A stretch of 17,500 bases of DNA from Sphingomonas sp. CCH9-E2 (GCF_001557215.1 NZ_LSJM01000060.1:1-17500), one strand, 5' to 3'. Counted from the first letter of the stretch, positions 7,160 through 14,816 are shown. The notes: generated from the sequence alone by a model not told the origin. Numbers and translations are program-made.

Positions 7160-8765
7160 GGATCGGGCCTCGATCCGGCTCACCGGCGCGGTCTACACTC
7201 CAATTGAAGTCGCCTCGGCGGTGACGTCCCAAATCCGGCACCTCGTTCGCGCTCTGCGGCCCGCCATCTTGGAGCCCAGTATCGGGGACGGTGCCTTTGT
7301 GGATTCGCTCGCACTGCATTTTCCGGGCGCGAGTCTCACCGGAGTCGATATAGACGCCGGAGTCATCTCAGCGCTGGACCTATCCGCAGGCCTATGGCCC
7401 GGCGAGACTGCGTTTCATGCGAGTGATTTCCTGGCATTCGCCTGCGACAGGATCGCATCGAACGGCGACCGGTTCGACCTCGTTATTGGCAATCCGCCGT
7501 TCATTCGGAAGCACAACTATTCCGATGAATTTAAAGAAAATCTTGAGACTCTCGCGGGCTTAATAAAGTACCCGCTTCCTCAGCTCAAGAACAGCTGGGC
7601 AGCATTCTTGGCAGCGTCGACGCGCTTGCTTGCGGACTGCGGCGTGGCTGCTTTTGTGATACCCTATGAGCTGATGACGGTCGCCTATGGGCAGCAGGCT
7701 CTCCTCTGGCTTTGCGCGGAATTCCCCAGGATCGACCTTTTCATTTCCGACCAGAAGGCATTCCCTGCGCTCGATCAGGATGCAATAATCTTCGTCGGCC
7801 AGAAGCAACCGGCCGCACCGGAGGGTCTGTTCATTCAACGTGTTGTCGACATGGCAGACTTAGGGGCGGCCCAGGAACATGCGCTTGAGATCGCCGGGGA
7901 AGAATCGCTCGCGCTTGAGCTCAACAGGTTTCTGATCCCTCCGGCGACGTTGCCTTTGATCCAGCGCCTCCAACGCGAGAGCCCAAAAATCTTCGATTAT
8001 TGCACCAGCGCTCCCGGCATCGTCACCGCGGCAAACGACTTTTTCATACTTACCGAAGCGCGCGCGAAGGAACTCCAACTCCTGGAATTCACGCTGCCTA
8101 TTTTGAAAAAGGGCAGCTTTGCGAGCCGCCTGCCCATCTTCTCGGCGAGCGATTTTGCCGCGATCGCGGAGCACGAACCCTGCCGCTTTCTCCGGTTGAA
8201 AGGCAAACGAAGCGAATTGCCAGCCGAGGTCGAGGCTTATCTCCTCGCGGGCGAGGAACGTGGCTTCCATAAGCGCTACAAGTGCCGCAATCGTGGGAAC
8301 TGGTATGAAGTGCCACTCGTCCCCCGCGCTGACGGTTTCGTCTTTAAGCGCTCTCACGAATATCCGCGGATGTGCTTGAACGCTGCGGACGTCTACATCA
8401 CCGACACCGCCTATGGCCTGAAGGTGCGTGAAGGCTATTCGATGCGCGGGATTTGCTTCTCGTTCTACAACTCTCTGACGCTGCTCTTCTCCGAGATGGG
8501 GGGGCGCTTCTATGGTGGGGGGGTGCTCGAATTGTCACCGAACGAATTTCGTGCATTGCCCCTGATCTATCATGAACCGAGCGACGCCGAGTTCGAGGCG
8601 TTTCTCGCTGCACACTCCGGCGCAGCCGGCGTATCGTCGATACTAGATTTCGGCGACCGATGGCTTGGAGAGAAACTAGCGCTGGACGAGGCAGATCTCC
8701 GGTCGTTGCGTAACGCCTGGTCATCGGTGCGCTCGCACCGTCTTCGGCATGGCAAGTCGATTTAG
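7137..8765 (+). CDS. N6-adenine DNA methyltransferase (Eco57I/TaqI-like, NPPF class)
   Basis: The 542-aa protein has the AdoMet-dependent amino-methyltransferase motifs in gamma order: motif X TGAVYTP (16-22), motif I EPSIGDGAF (46-54), the acidic D71 after TGVDID, D97 in HASDF, and catalytic GNPPF (118-122). The C-terminal half ends in a TaqI-like specificity region (KRSHEYPRMCLNA, then GGRFYGGGVLELSPNEFRALP). Methylase and target recognition therefore seem to sit in one chain, as in Eco57I/TaqI-type enzymes. It methylates adenine N6 by family rule; the target site is unknown. The ATG at 7137 is preferred to the TTG at 7128 and lies inside the HNH gene, so translation is coupled. Base composition around 7500-7580 is clearly more AT-rich than the flanking module, a sign of transfer. 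Two G7 tracts occur near the 3' end. Confidence 0.92.
   Translation: MNFAPPLRDRASIRLTGAVYTPIEVASAVTSQIRHLVRALRPAILEPSIGDGAFVDSLALHFPGASLTGVDIDAGVISALDLSAGLWPGETAFHASDFLAFACDRIASNGDRFDLVIGNPPFIRKHNYSDEFKENLETLAGLIKYPLPQLKNSWAAFLAASTRLLADCGVAAFVIPYELMTVAYGQQALLWLCAEFPRIDLFISDQKAFPALDQDAIIFVGQKQPAAPEGLFIQRVVDMADLGAAQEHALEIAGEESLALELNRFLIPPATLPLIQRLQRESPKIFDYCTSAPGIVTAANDFFILTEARAKELQLLEFTLPILKKGSFASRLPIFSASDFAAIAEHEPCRFLRLKGKRSELPAEVEAYLLAGEERGFHKRYKCRNRGNWYEVPLVPRADGFVFKRSHEYPRMCLNAADVYITDTAYGLKVREGYSMRGICFSFYNSLTLLFSEMGGRFYGGGVLELSPNEFRALPLIYHEPSDAEFEAFLAAHSGAAGVSSILDFGDRWLGEKLALDEADLRSLRNAWSSVRSHRLRHGKSI
8498..8523 (+). repeat. Two G7 homopolymers inside the methyltransferase gene
   Basis: Seven G residues at 8498-8504 and seven more at 8517-8523 encode the Gly-rich MGGRFYGGG segment of the specificity region. 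A one-base slip in either tract would truncate or scramble about the last 80-90 residues. The Gly codons could have avoided such runs. Confidence 0.9.
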
Positions 8766-8958
8766 TTCGCCACACCACGACTCGCTCCGCGGCAGGTTGC
8801 CTTTGCTAGACGAACGGCAGCTTTTAGGTGCGCCGACCGATCGCCGGAATGCCGGCTATTGGGACGCAAAGCTGACGTCGGATCCGCGTCAGCGATCGCG
8901 ACCGCCCAGCGGCCGAGACCCAGCGGGGCTCGGTGCCGCGCAGCGGTATAGAGCGCGG

Positions 8959-8975
8959 TCGCGCCGGAGGCGCGA
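8959..8975. terminator. GC hairpin in the convergent spacer
   Basis: tcgcgcc (8959-8965) pairs with ggcgcga (8969-8975) around a 3-base loop. It lies in the 240-base spacer (8766-9005) between the ends of the methyltransferase gene (plus) and the nucleotidyltransferase-HEPN gene (minus), where a bidirectional terminator is expected. There is no T-tract on either side, so the call is positional. Nothing else was recognised in this spacer. Confidence 0.3.
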
Positions 8976-9005
8976 GACGCCTGCCCAGCTCCCAGACCTA
9001 AACGA

Positions 9006-9926
9006 TCAGGCGGCGGCGTCCGCGCGCAACAGATGCAGTCGCTCCAGGCTCAACGTTTCAACGATATCCCGCAGCTGCCTCACAGAACTTGCAAGCGTGT
9101 CCAAATCCTCGACCCCAATCTCATAGCTGGGCGAATAACGCGCCTCGACATAGGCGCGCTTCAACAATTCGAAGCGACGACGGTCAACCCGCGTCTCCCG
9201 AGGGAAGGCACCGATCAAACGAGGTTCCTTGTCTTCGGCAATCGATCGCAAGAACTTGATGTTGTGAGACCGGGGGAAGTAGAGCGTTCGGACCAGCAGA
9301 AAACACGCGTATGCCCGTTCCGTGGCCTGGTGTAGCGTGAATGCCGCATCTTTCCGCCAGCCCAGATCATCGACCCCTTTTGCCATCTGATCCTCGGCAG
9401 TTTGGAGAGCCCGAGCGATCCCAGGAAGCCACTCATCAAAATACCCCTGCGCCATCGCCAGCGCATCCGCCGCGGTCAGCGGCTTGGGCGCCGCCAGCGC
9501 ATGGTTGGGCAGCTCATAGAGCACCACCCCATCGCGCACGATATCGACCCAGAAATACTCGCCGCGCCCGAGCGCCTTGTTCACCTCGTCGAGCGTGTGG
9601 ACGATGATGTTGACCGGCCGCTGGACAGCGGGATCGTGAAGGATCTTGTCCTCCGCGATATACCAATAGCCGGCAATATCGGTCAGGTCCGCATGGCTGA
9701 CGATCACCAGGAGGTCGAAGTCGGACTGATAGCCATTTTCGGGCTCATCGACCCAGTCGTTGCGCGCATAGCTGCCGAACAGGATGATCTTGAGGATCTT
9801 CCCGTTCTTCTTCCAGGGCTGGGTCGCCGTCGCGATCGCATGAGCAAACTCGGTCATCAGCGTGTCGCGCACGCGGGCGAGCTCGGCTTGCTGGATTTGC
9901 GGAAGGTGATCGAGATCGGCGCGCAT
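9006..9926 (-). CDS. Nucleotidyltransferase-HEPN fusion protein
   Basis: The 306-aa protein joins an N-terminal minimal nucleotidyltransferase to a C-terminal HEPN helical domain. The first shows strand ILFGSYARND with G51-S52, then D69 and D71 in QSDFDLLVIV. The usual third acidic residue is not obvious: the matching strand reads RPVNIIVHTLDEV. The HEPN part (about 150-300) has FTLHQATERAYACFLLVRTL and FPRSHNIKFL, but no clear Rx4-6H RNase motif. Separate MNT and HEPN proteins form type VII toxin-antitoxin pairs (HepT/MntA), in which MNT AMPylates the toxin. A single-chain fusion is common in alphaproteobacterial mobile elements, with unknown role. The ribosome site AGGA overlaps the stop of the upstream sigma-like gene, so the two are coupled. 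Domain calls are sure; activity is not. Confidence 0.88.
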   Translation of the reverse strand: MRADLDHLPQIQQAELARVRDTLMTEFAHAIATATQPWKKNGKILKIILFGSYARNDWVDEPENGYQSDFDLLVIVSHADLTDIAGYWYIAEDKILHDPAVQRPVNIIVHTLDEVNKALGRGEYFWVDIVRDGVVLYELPNHALAAPKPLTAADALAMAQGYFDEWLPGIARALQTAEDQMAKGVDDLGWRKDAAFTLHQATERAYACFLLVRTLYFPRSHNIKFLRSIAEDKEPRLIGAFPRETRVDRRRFELLKRAYVEARYSPSYEIGVEDLDTLASSVRQLRDIVETLSLERLHLLRADAAA

Positions 9927-9935
9927 GGTCCGTTC

Positions 9936-10157
9936 CTAGCCGTGGCGGGAGGGTTGCTCAATGTCTGCAGGGCCGCCCGCCAGCAGATGCCGCATCGCGC
10001 GCGCCATCAGCCGCTCGACCTCCGCGACGGTCATGCCGAGCTCGGCGGCGATGGCTGGATAGTCCATGTCGCGGAAGCGCGCGCGCTCGAACACCTCGCG
10101 CCCGCGCACGGGCATGGTCTCAAGGCGGCGGCGAAGCGCAAGAAGCTCTGCGTCCAT
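9936..10157 (-). CDS. Sigma-70 region 4-like helix-turn-helix protein, 73 aa
   Basis: This small protein begins MDAELLALRRRLETMP. Its helix-turn-helix reads REVFERARFRDMDYPAIAAELG and continues TVAEVERLMARAMRHLL, the pattern of sigma factor region 4, which binds -35 elements. No region 2 is present, so it cannot be a complete sigma factor; it more likely acts as a small DNA-binding regulator. GGAGA five bases upstream selects the ATG at 10157 over an in-frame ATG at 10169. It ends 9 bases before the nucleotidyltransferase-HEPN gene and forms an operon with it. Fold likely; target unknown. Confidence 0.78.
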   Translation of the reverse strand: MDAELLALRRRLETMPVRGREVFERARFRDMDYPAIAAELGMTVAEVERLMARAMRHLLAGGPADIEQPSRHG

Positions 10158-10257
10158 GATTGTCTCCATCCTGTGCCGGCCAAAGCCGGGCGGGAGAGAC
10201 CGAGCGGGCGCGCGCTCGAGGCGGGGTGCACCCGCAGGGCCGGAGCGCAAGCGGAGG

Positions 10258-10280
10258 ACCTGGGGGCCTAGCCCCCAGGT
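10258..10280 (-). terminator. Strong 10-bp hairpin between DUF2493 and sigma-like genes
   Basis: acctgggggc (10258-10267) and gcccccaggt (10271-10280) pair perfectly around the loop cta. The hairpin lies 66 bases after the end of the DUF2493 gene and about 100 before the sigma-like gene, in a 188-base GC-rich spacer. There is no T-tract, so it may be a terminator, an RNA-stability stem or a mobile repeat. On the minus strand it runs directly into GTCCTCCGCTTGCGC, a string also found in the next spacer. Confidence 0.5.
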
Positions 10281-10304
10281 TGCGGCGCGCCGGCGCGGGC
10301 CCAG

Positions 10305-10320
10305 GCCGGGCGCGCCCGGC
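10305..10320. repeat. Perfect 16-bp palindrome
   Basis: gccgggcgcgcccggc is its own reverse complement and stands between the DUF2493 stop and the 10258 hairpin. It could be a second stem of the same terminator-like structure or a protein-binding site. GC bias raises the chance of coincidence. Confidence 0.4.
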
Positions 10321-10345
10321 TTTGGCCGTGGTGCGAGGGCGATCC

Positions 10346-11266
10346 TCATCGCCGGCGATGATCGAGGATCGCGATCCCTGCGACCCGCGCCTTGTCGAAC
10401 AGATTGTCCTGGATGCCGCCACCGGGAAAGATGATGATCCCGCGCGGCATCAGGGCGATGACGCGGTCGTTGCGCTTGAACGGCGCAGCCGCACGGCTGA
10501 ACCTTGCAAAGTCCGGCGCGAAGGCAACCTGGGGCACCTTGCGCTCGCGTGCCCACAGAGCAGCGATATGTTCGGCGCCGGTGCGCGACCCGCCATGGAG
10601 CAGCACCATCTGCGGATGCCGGCCATGCACCTGGTCGAGCAGCTGCCAGATGCGGCGATGATCGTGATAATCGGCGCCGCCGCTGACATAGATGCGCTCG
10701 CCCGGAGGAATGAGAAGCTTCGCATCGGCATGGCGCCGGTCGTTCACGAACTCGCGGCTCTCGATCACCGCGGCGGTCATCGCGCGCCGGTTGAGCATCG
10801 ATCCGCTGCGCGGCAGCCAGGGCTTGCGCAAATGATGCCGGAACTGTTCGGCAAAGGCCTCGCGAAATGCCTCCATCGTGTCGCGGCGCTCGATCATGGT
10901 GCGCCCTTGCGCGATCGCGGTCTCGAGCTCGACCGACCTGACCTCCGAGCCGTCCTGCTCGCGCTGGAGCCGGCGCTGGCCAAGTTCATTGTCATCGAGC
11001 TCGCGCTCGATCCGCTCGACTGCGCGGTGGAAGACATTGGTGAACCCCCAGAGCAGATCCTCGAGGTCGGGCTCGAGCCGTGTGTCGCCAAGACAGGCGA
11101 TCATGCAATCGAAGGTATCGGCAGCGGCGCCCTCGACCAGCCTGCCCTCGGGCAAGGGGCGGGGATCGAGGTCATCGTCGAACGGCCTGCGTCCGAACAG
11201 TTCGAGTTCCTGGAGGAGCTGCGAGAAGTGCGAGCCCTGCGGCTCCGCGCAATCATGGTCGGTCAT
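10346..11266 (-). CDS. DUF2493 (SLOG superfamily, YspA-like) protein
   Basis: The 306-aa protein has a C-terminal Rossmann-like SLOG domain (about 188-300). It reads GERIYVSGGADYHDH, then VLLHGGSRTGAEHIAALWA, then the nucleotide-binding loop IIIFPGGGIQDNLFDKA. The N-terminal 180 residues are helical and charged (for example FHRAVERIERELDDNELGQR), as in the long DUF2493 proteins of alphaproteobacterial plasmids. SLOG domains bind or process nucleotide-derived ligands; the ligand here is unknown. The ATG at 11266 is chosen for its upstream AGGAGA; the frame further upstream is Arg/Ala-rich noncoding. It is the fourth gene of the minus-strand block. Family assignment firm, function unknown. Confidence 0.88.
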   Translation of the reverse strand: MTDHDCAEPQGSHFSQLLQELELFGRRPFDDDLDPRPLPEGRLVEGAAADTFDCMIACLGDTRLEPDLEDLLWGFTNVFHRAVERIERELDDNELGQRRLQREQDGSEVRSVELETAIAQGRTMIERRDTMEAFREAFAEQFRHHLRKPWLPRSGSMLNRRAMTAAVIESREFVNDRRHADAKLLIPPGERIYVSGGADYHDHRRIWQLLDQVHGRHPQMVLLHGGSRTGAEHIAALWARERKVPQVAFAPDFARFSRAAAPFKRNDRVIALMPRGIIIFPGGGIQDNLFDKARVAGIAILDHRRR

Positions 11267-11575
11267 GGCGTGTCTCCTGTCTGCTTGTCCGCGCCCCGCG
11301 CGGCCTTCGCGCGACCAGAGGCGGCGGGCGGCGCGGGCGCGCACCGCGAGCGCAGCGGCCGGCACAGCCGGGCGGCCGCAGCGCAGCGGAGGACGGCGAA
11401 ACCCGGCTATTTTGGGTCGCGATGCAAAGCGGGCGCCCGCGCCCGCGGCGGAAAATAGCCGGGCGAAGCCGTTGCGCGCCCGCGCCGCTTGCCGCCCCGT
11501 CGCACTCTCGAAGGCCGGGTGCGGCTCGCGCAGACGGGAGGGCACGGGCTGCCCCGCGCGCGCGGCGCGACCCGG
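11267..11575. other. 309-base GC-rich spacer with inverted repeat
   Basis: No gene is supported here. The main structure is a perfect 12-bp inverted repeat, cccggctatttt (11402-11413) and aaaatagccggg (11452-11463), with a 38-base GC-rich spacer. Next to it, gcgcagcggaggac (11381-11394) matches 10245-10259 in the other spacer except for one extra base. The inverted repeat is an AT-containing island in roughly 80% GC sequence. It could be a terminator stem for the upstream toprim gene or a repeated mobile motif. Confidence 0.55.
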
Positions 11576-12601
11576 TCAGCGCAGCCCCGCTGCATCCTGG
11601 GCCATGAGTTGCGGGCGCAGGCGCTCGACCAGCGCTTCGATCCCGTCGGCGCACAGGTCGCTGTTGAAATCGTCCAGCCGCGATTCGAGCGGAAGCAGTG
11701 CGATGCCCGACGCCCCGGCACGTTCGCACAGCATGGTGAACGCTCTCGTCCCCGCGCGATCGGTCTCGCGCGCGACATAGAGGCGCCGCAGCGGCGCGGG
11801 GAAGGTGAGGGCGGCGAGGTGGTTTGCGGACAGCCCAGCGATCATCGGCATGCGTGGCAGGACCATGCGGAGCGACAGGATTGTCTCGACGCCTTCGCCG
11901 AAGATCATCACCGGACCAGCTGAACCGAAGCGGACACCCTTGCCGAGCAGGCTGCCCAGCGCGCGGCGCGGCCGTGCGAGCCGTGCCTTGGTGCAGCCGA
12001 CGGGATCGAGCCAGGTCCGTTGCACTCCGGTGATGATGCCGTCCGCGTCGGTGATCGCGGCGATCAGCGCGGGCAATGCCCGGGGCGTATCGGCGGGGTC
12101 GCCAGGGCCAGGACGAACCCAGCAGTGCGGATGAAAGCGCAGCCACGGCTCGGTGCGCACGCCGCTAATGCCGCGGGTCCGCAGATAATACTCGGCGGTC
12201 GTCGCGCCGATCGGACCAGATGCAGCAAACAGCCGCCGCGCCGCTGCGGGCGAGCCATGCGGTGCCCGACCGGTATCGGCAACGGCAGAGACCGGCTGCG
12301 GGAGCGCCAGGAAGCGGCGCGCCTCGGCAAGCGTGTCGGCGAGCGTCGCGTGTCCGCAATGGGCACCGATCAGGTCGAGCAGATCGCCATGCTCGCCGGT
12401 TGCGGCATCGGTCCATTTGCCGGCCGCGCCCTTGCCACGATCGGGACCGTTCAGCCGGACATAAAGGCTATGCCCTTGAGCGCCGTGCACATCGCCGGCG
12501 ATCCAATAGCGGCCGTTGCGATGTCCGGCGGGGAGATAGTGGCGACACACGGCTTCGGCATGTCGCGCGAGCTGCCGGGAGAGGTCCGCGGCACGGGCCA
12601 T
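11576..12601 (-). CDS. Toprim-domain protein (plasmid/ICE primase-like, DUF7146 type)
   Basis: The 341-aa protein resembles the primase/toprim proteins of alphaproteobacterial mobile elements. The N-terminal part contains RYWIAGDVHGAQGHSLYVRL and GKWTDAATGEHGDLLDLI (about 31-78), the usual start of this family. The toprim domain (about 228-320) has the catalytic Glu in VMIFGEGVETILSL (E236/E239). The metal-binding acidic pair is written RETDRAG (E279, D281) where D-x-D is usual. Toprim enzymes handle DNA or RNA phosphoryl transfer in primases and topoisomerases; a role in element replication is likely but not proven. AGGAG six bases upstream selects ATG 12601; a TTG at 12616 would overlap that site. 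A strong hairpin lies 20 bases before the start. Confidence 0.87.
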   Translation of the reverse strand: MARAADLSRQLARHAEAVCRHYLPAGHRNGRYWIAGDVHGAQGHSLYVRLNGPDRGKGAAGKWTDAATGEHGDLLDLIGAHCGHATLADTLAEARRFLALPQPVSAVADTGRAPHGSPAAARRLFAASGPIGATTAEYYLRTRGISGVRTEPWLRFHPHCWVRPGPGDPADTPRALPALIAAITDADGIITGVQRTWLDPVGCTKARLARPRRALGSLLGKGVRFGSAGPVMIFGEGVETILSLRMVLPRMPMIAGLSANHLAALTFPAPLRRLYVARETDRAGTRAFTMLCERAGASGIALLPLESRLDDFNSDLCADGIEALVERLRPQLMAQDAAGLR

Positions 12602-12620
12602 GACGGGCTCCTGCAAAGAT

Positions 12621-12646
12621 GGGGACCCGCCGCAGGGCGGGTCCCC
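12621..12646 (-). terminator. Perfect 11-bp hairpin between ParB-like and toprim genes
   Basis: ggggacccgcc (12621-12631) and ggcgggtcccc (12636-12646) pair exactly around a 4-base loop. It begins 12 bases after the ParB-like stop and ends about 20 bases before the toprim ATG. On the minus strand it is followed by ATCTTTGCAGGAG, which is too T-poor for a classic terminator. Partial termination, attenuation or mRNA processing inside the operon are alternatives. Confidence 0.6.
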
Positions 12647-12658
12647 AGGGCGACCAGC

Positions 12659-14761
12659 CTATTCGGCGGCGATGGCGAGCGGCGCTTCGTCCTGCGCATC
12701 GTCGTCCGGCTGCGCGGGCGCGAGCGTGTCGGCCGGCGCGGCGGGCGGTGCGGGGTCGGGCGCGACGGGCGTGCGCAACGGCTCGGCGAGCCAGCCGCTG
12801 TCCGCGAGGATCGCCTCGGCCTCGCGCGCCATGTCGGGCTTTTTGAGGCCGGTCAGTCGTGCCGCCGTCTCCGGCCCCTTGGCTTCCTCGACTGCGGCGA
12901 GAATCCGCAGCTTGGTCACGCGCCCGAGATAATTGTCGACGCGCGCCGTCCAGCCCGCGGCGACCGGATTGAGCCCGGACGCACGCGCGAGGATGTGCGC
13001 ATGCGCGATCCGTCCGGCGATCGCCCGCGCCGATACCCGCCCGTCACCATAACGGTTTGCAGGTTCCCACACGGCGTTGATGCCAAGCGATGCGCAATGC
13101 GCAAACAGCAGCGCCTGATCGTCGGCACCAAGGCCGGCGAGCATGTCCCAGAGCTGCTCCGGATCGTCGGGAAGGCGCTCGCGCCATGCCGCGTGGCGCT
13201 GGTCGATCGCCCGGGCCGGGAGCGAGTCGGACAGGCCCGGTGTCTGGATGGCGAGCGTGCCGCCGCGCAGCGCGATGCCGACGCAGCTTTCGGTTCCGCA
13301 ATAGGCATAGAAGGTGTCGAGCACCACCGCGTGGAGCACGTCCGCGAACGCCACCTGCGGGCTGAGCGCGACGGCGTTGCGCAGCGCGAGCGTCCGCCAG
13401 CTGGTCAGCTCGGTGACCAGCCGGTCGGGAAGGGGTCGGCGCAGATCGTCGGGATCCTCCTCCTCGTCCGCGCCATCGACCGCGTCCGCAGCCGTCTCGC
13501 CCGCTGCAGCCTCCGCAGCAATGCTGTCCTGCCCAAGAGGCGTGTCTGCCTCGCCGTCCGCGTCGTCGCAGGCAATGACAGGCTCGTCCTCGGGACGGAC
13601 ATAGCCGCGATCGACCTCGAGAGTGCCGAAGCGGTCGATCGTGACGAACGCCCCTGCGCGCGCCAGCTCCTCTGGGTCATAGACCAGCGGCCGTTCGACG
13701 ATGCCAGCGATCTCCTCGTCGATCGCGTTCACCCGGGCATGGACTTCGTCGGGGATGTCGCGCGCTTCGGCCCATTCGGCCTCGAGCGCATCGGCTTCCA
13801 CGCGGAGCGCCGCCAGCTTTGCCTCCTGCTCTCCGGTCAGTTCGGGCTGCGCGCCAGCAATCGGACGCATGCCGTCCTGATAGCGATAGGGCAGTTCGAT
13901 CGCGGCGACGATCCATTTCCAGCCCTCCACGCCGATGCGCTCGGCTTCGGCAGCGAGCCTGGCGGCGACCAGCGTCTCGAGCAGGCCGACATCCTGGAGC
14001 CATCCGCCATCATCCTCCTCGAACAGGTCGCGCAGCACATAGCCGCCGGCCGCGACATAGGCGTCGAGTCCGACAAAGCGCGCACGCTTGTCGCTCGCGC
14101 GGACCGCCTGTTCGGTGAGCTTGCTACGGATCATCCAGGGCTGCTTGCTGTGACTCGACTGCAGCTGCTCCCACACCTGCTCCTGGCGCGCATGGTCCTC
14201 GGATACGCAGAAGGCCATGAGCTGCTCGAGCGTCATGCCGTCCTCGGCATAGATGGCGTGGAGCGCCGGCGAGACCGAGGCGAGCCGCAGGCGCTGTTTC
14301 ACGACAGCGGGCGTGGTCATGAAGGTCGCGGCGATCGTTTCGACATCGCTGCCCTGGTCGGCAAGCTGCTGCATCGCGCGGAACTGGTCGAGCGGGTGCA
14401 GCGCCTCGCGATGGGTGTTTTCGGCGAGCGAATCCTCCTCGGCCGAGATCTGGTCATCCTCGCGCACGATGCACGGAACCGGTGCGGTCCGGGCGAGGCG
14501 CTTCGCTTTGACCAGCTGCTGGAGCGCGCGGAAGCGCCGGCCGCCGGCGGGTACCTCGAACTTACCGGTGGGATTGCCCACACCGTCGCGCTCGGCACGC
14601 ACGGTCAGGCTCTGCAGCAATCCCCGCCGCGCGATGTCCGCGGCGAGCGTGTCGATCGACACCCCGGCCTTGACGCGCCGGACGTTGGACTGGCTCAGCA
14701 CCAGCAGGTTGAACGGGATGTCCCGCGAAGCGCTGAGCGCGATCTTGGCATGCTTGGTCAT
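12659..14761 (-). CDS. ParB/RepB-like DNA-binding protein, large plasmid/ICE type
   Basis: The 700-aa protein has an N-terminal ParB core. This consists of IPFNLLVLSQSNVRRV (15-30), the nucleotide-binding box VPAGGRRFRAL (70-80, matching the GERRxRA box), SLAENTHREALHPLDQFRAM (111-130, matching ENxxR), and a helix-turn-helix at about 139-165 (ETIAATFMTTPAVVKQRLRL). Chromosomal ParB has about 300 residues. The extra 400 include an acidic linker near 395-440 (DEEEDPDD) and a helical C-terminus of unknown role. ParB proteins bind centromere-like sites and use CTP to slide; members of this large subgroup are found on plasmids and integrative elements, where a regulatory or segregation role is assumed. 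No ParA is next to it. ATG 14761 follows GGAGAAGG; upstream sequence is the structured leader. Confidence 0.9.
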   Translation of the reverse strand: MTKHAKIALSASRDIPFNLLVLSQSNVRRVKAGVSIDTLAADIARRGLLQSLTVRAERDGVGNPTGKFEVPAGGRRFRALQQLVKAKRLARTAPVPCIVREDDQISAEEDSLAENTHREALHPLDQFRAMQQLADQGSDVETIAATFMTTPAVVKQRLRLASVSPALHAIYAEDGMTLEQLMAFCVSEDHARQEQVWEQLQSSHSKQPWMIRSKLTEQAVRASDKRARFVGLDAYVAAGGYVLRDLFEEDDGGWLQDVGLLETLVAARLAAEAERIGVEGWKWIVAAIELPYRYQDGMRPIAGAQPELTGEQEAKLAALRVEADALEAEWAEARDIPDEVHARVNAIDEEIAGIVERPLVYDPEELARAGAFVTIDRFGTLEVDRGYVRPEDEPVIACDDADGEADTPLGQDSIAAEAAAGETAADAVDGADEEEDPDDLRRPLPDRLVTELTSWRTLALRNAVALSPQVAFADVLHAVVLDTFYAYCGTESCVGIALRGGTLAIQTPGLSDSLPARAIDQRHAAWRERLPDDPEQLWDMLAGLGADDQALLFAHCASLGINAVWEPANRYGDGRVSARAIAGRIAHAHILARASGLNPVAAGWTARVDNYLGRVTKLRILAAVEEAKGPETAARLTGLKKPDMAREAEAILADSGWLAEPLRTPVAPDPAPPAAPADTLAPAQPDDDAQDEAPLAIAAE

Positions 14762-14816
14762 GGACCTTCTCCACGACGGGCGGCCGGGAGACTCTCTCTC
14801 GACCTCCAACCCGTCA
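14762..14816 (-). promoter_or_regulatory. Conserved leader element before the ParB-like gene (copy 1)
   Basis: This 55-base segment ends directly at the ATG and matches 16090-16142 at about 48 of 55 positions. It contains the inverted pair gacggg (14775-14780) and cccgtc (14810-14815) enclosing GAGAGAGAGTCTC, which can form an inner stem. On the mRNA the GGAGAAGG ribosome site follows the outer stem by two bases. Such an arrangement suggests translational control or an RNA-binding site. Confidence 0.7.

Noticed and set aside
9402..10271. A 289-codon open frame on the plus strand
   Set aside because: Antisense to the nucleotidyltransferase-HEPN and sigma-like genes; composition is not protein-like.
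10160..11458. A 432-codon open frame on the plus strand
   Set aside because: Antisense to the DUF2493 gene and extends through hairpin-rich spacers.
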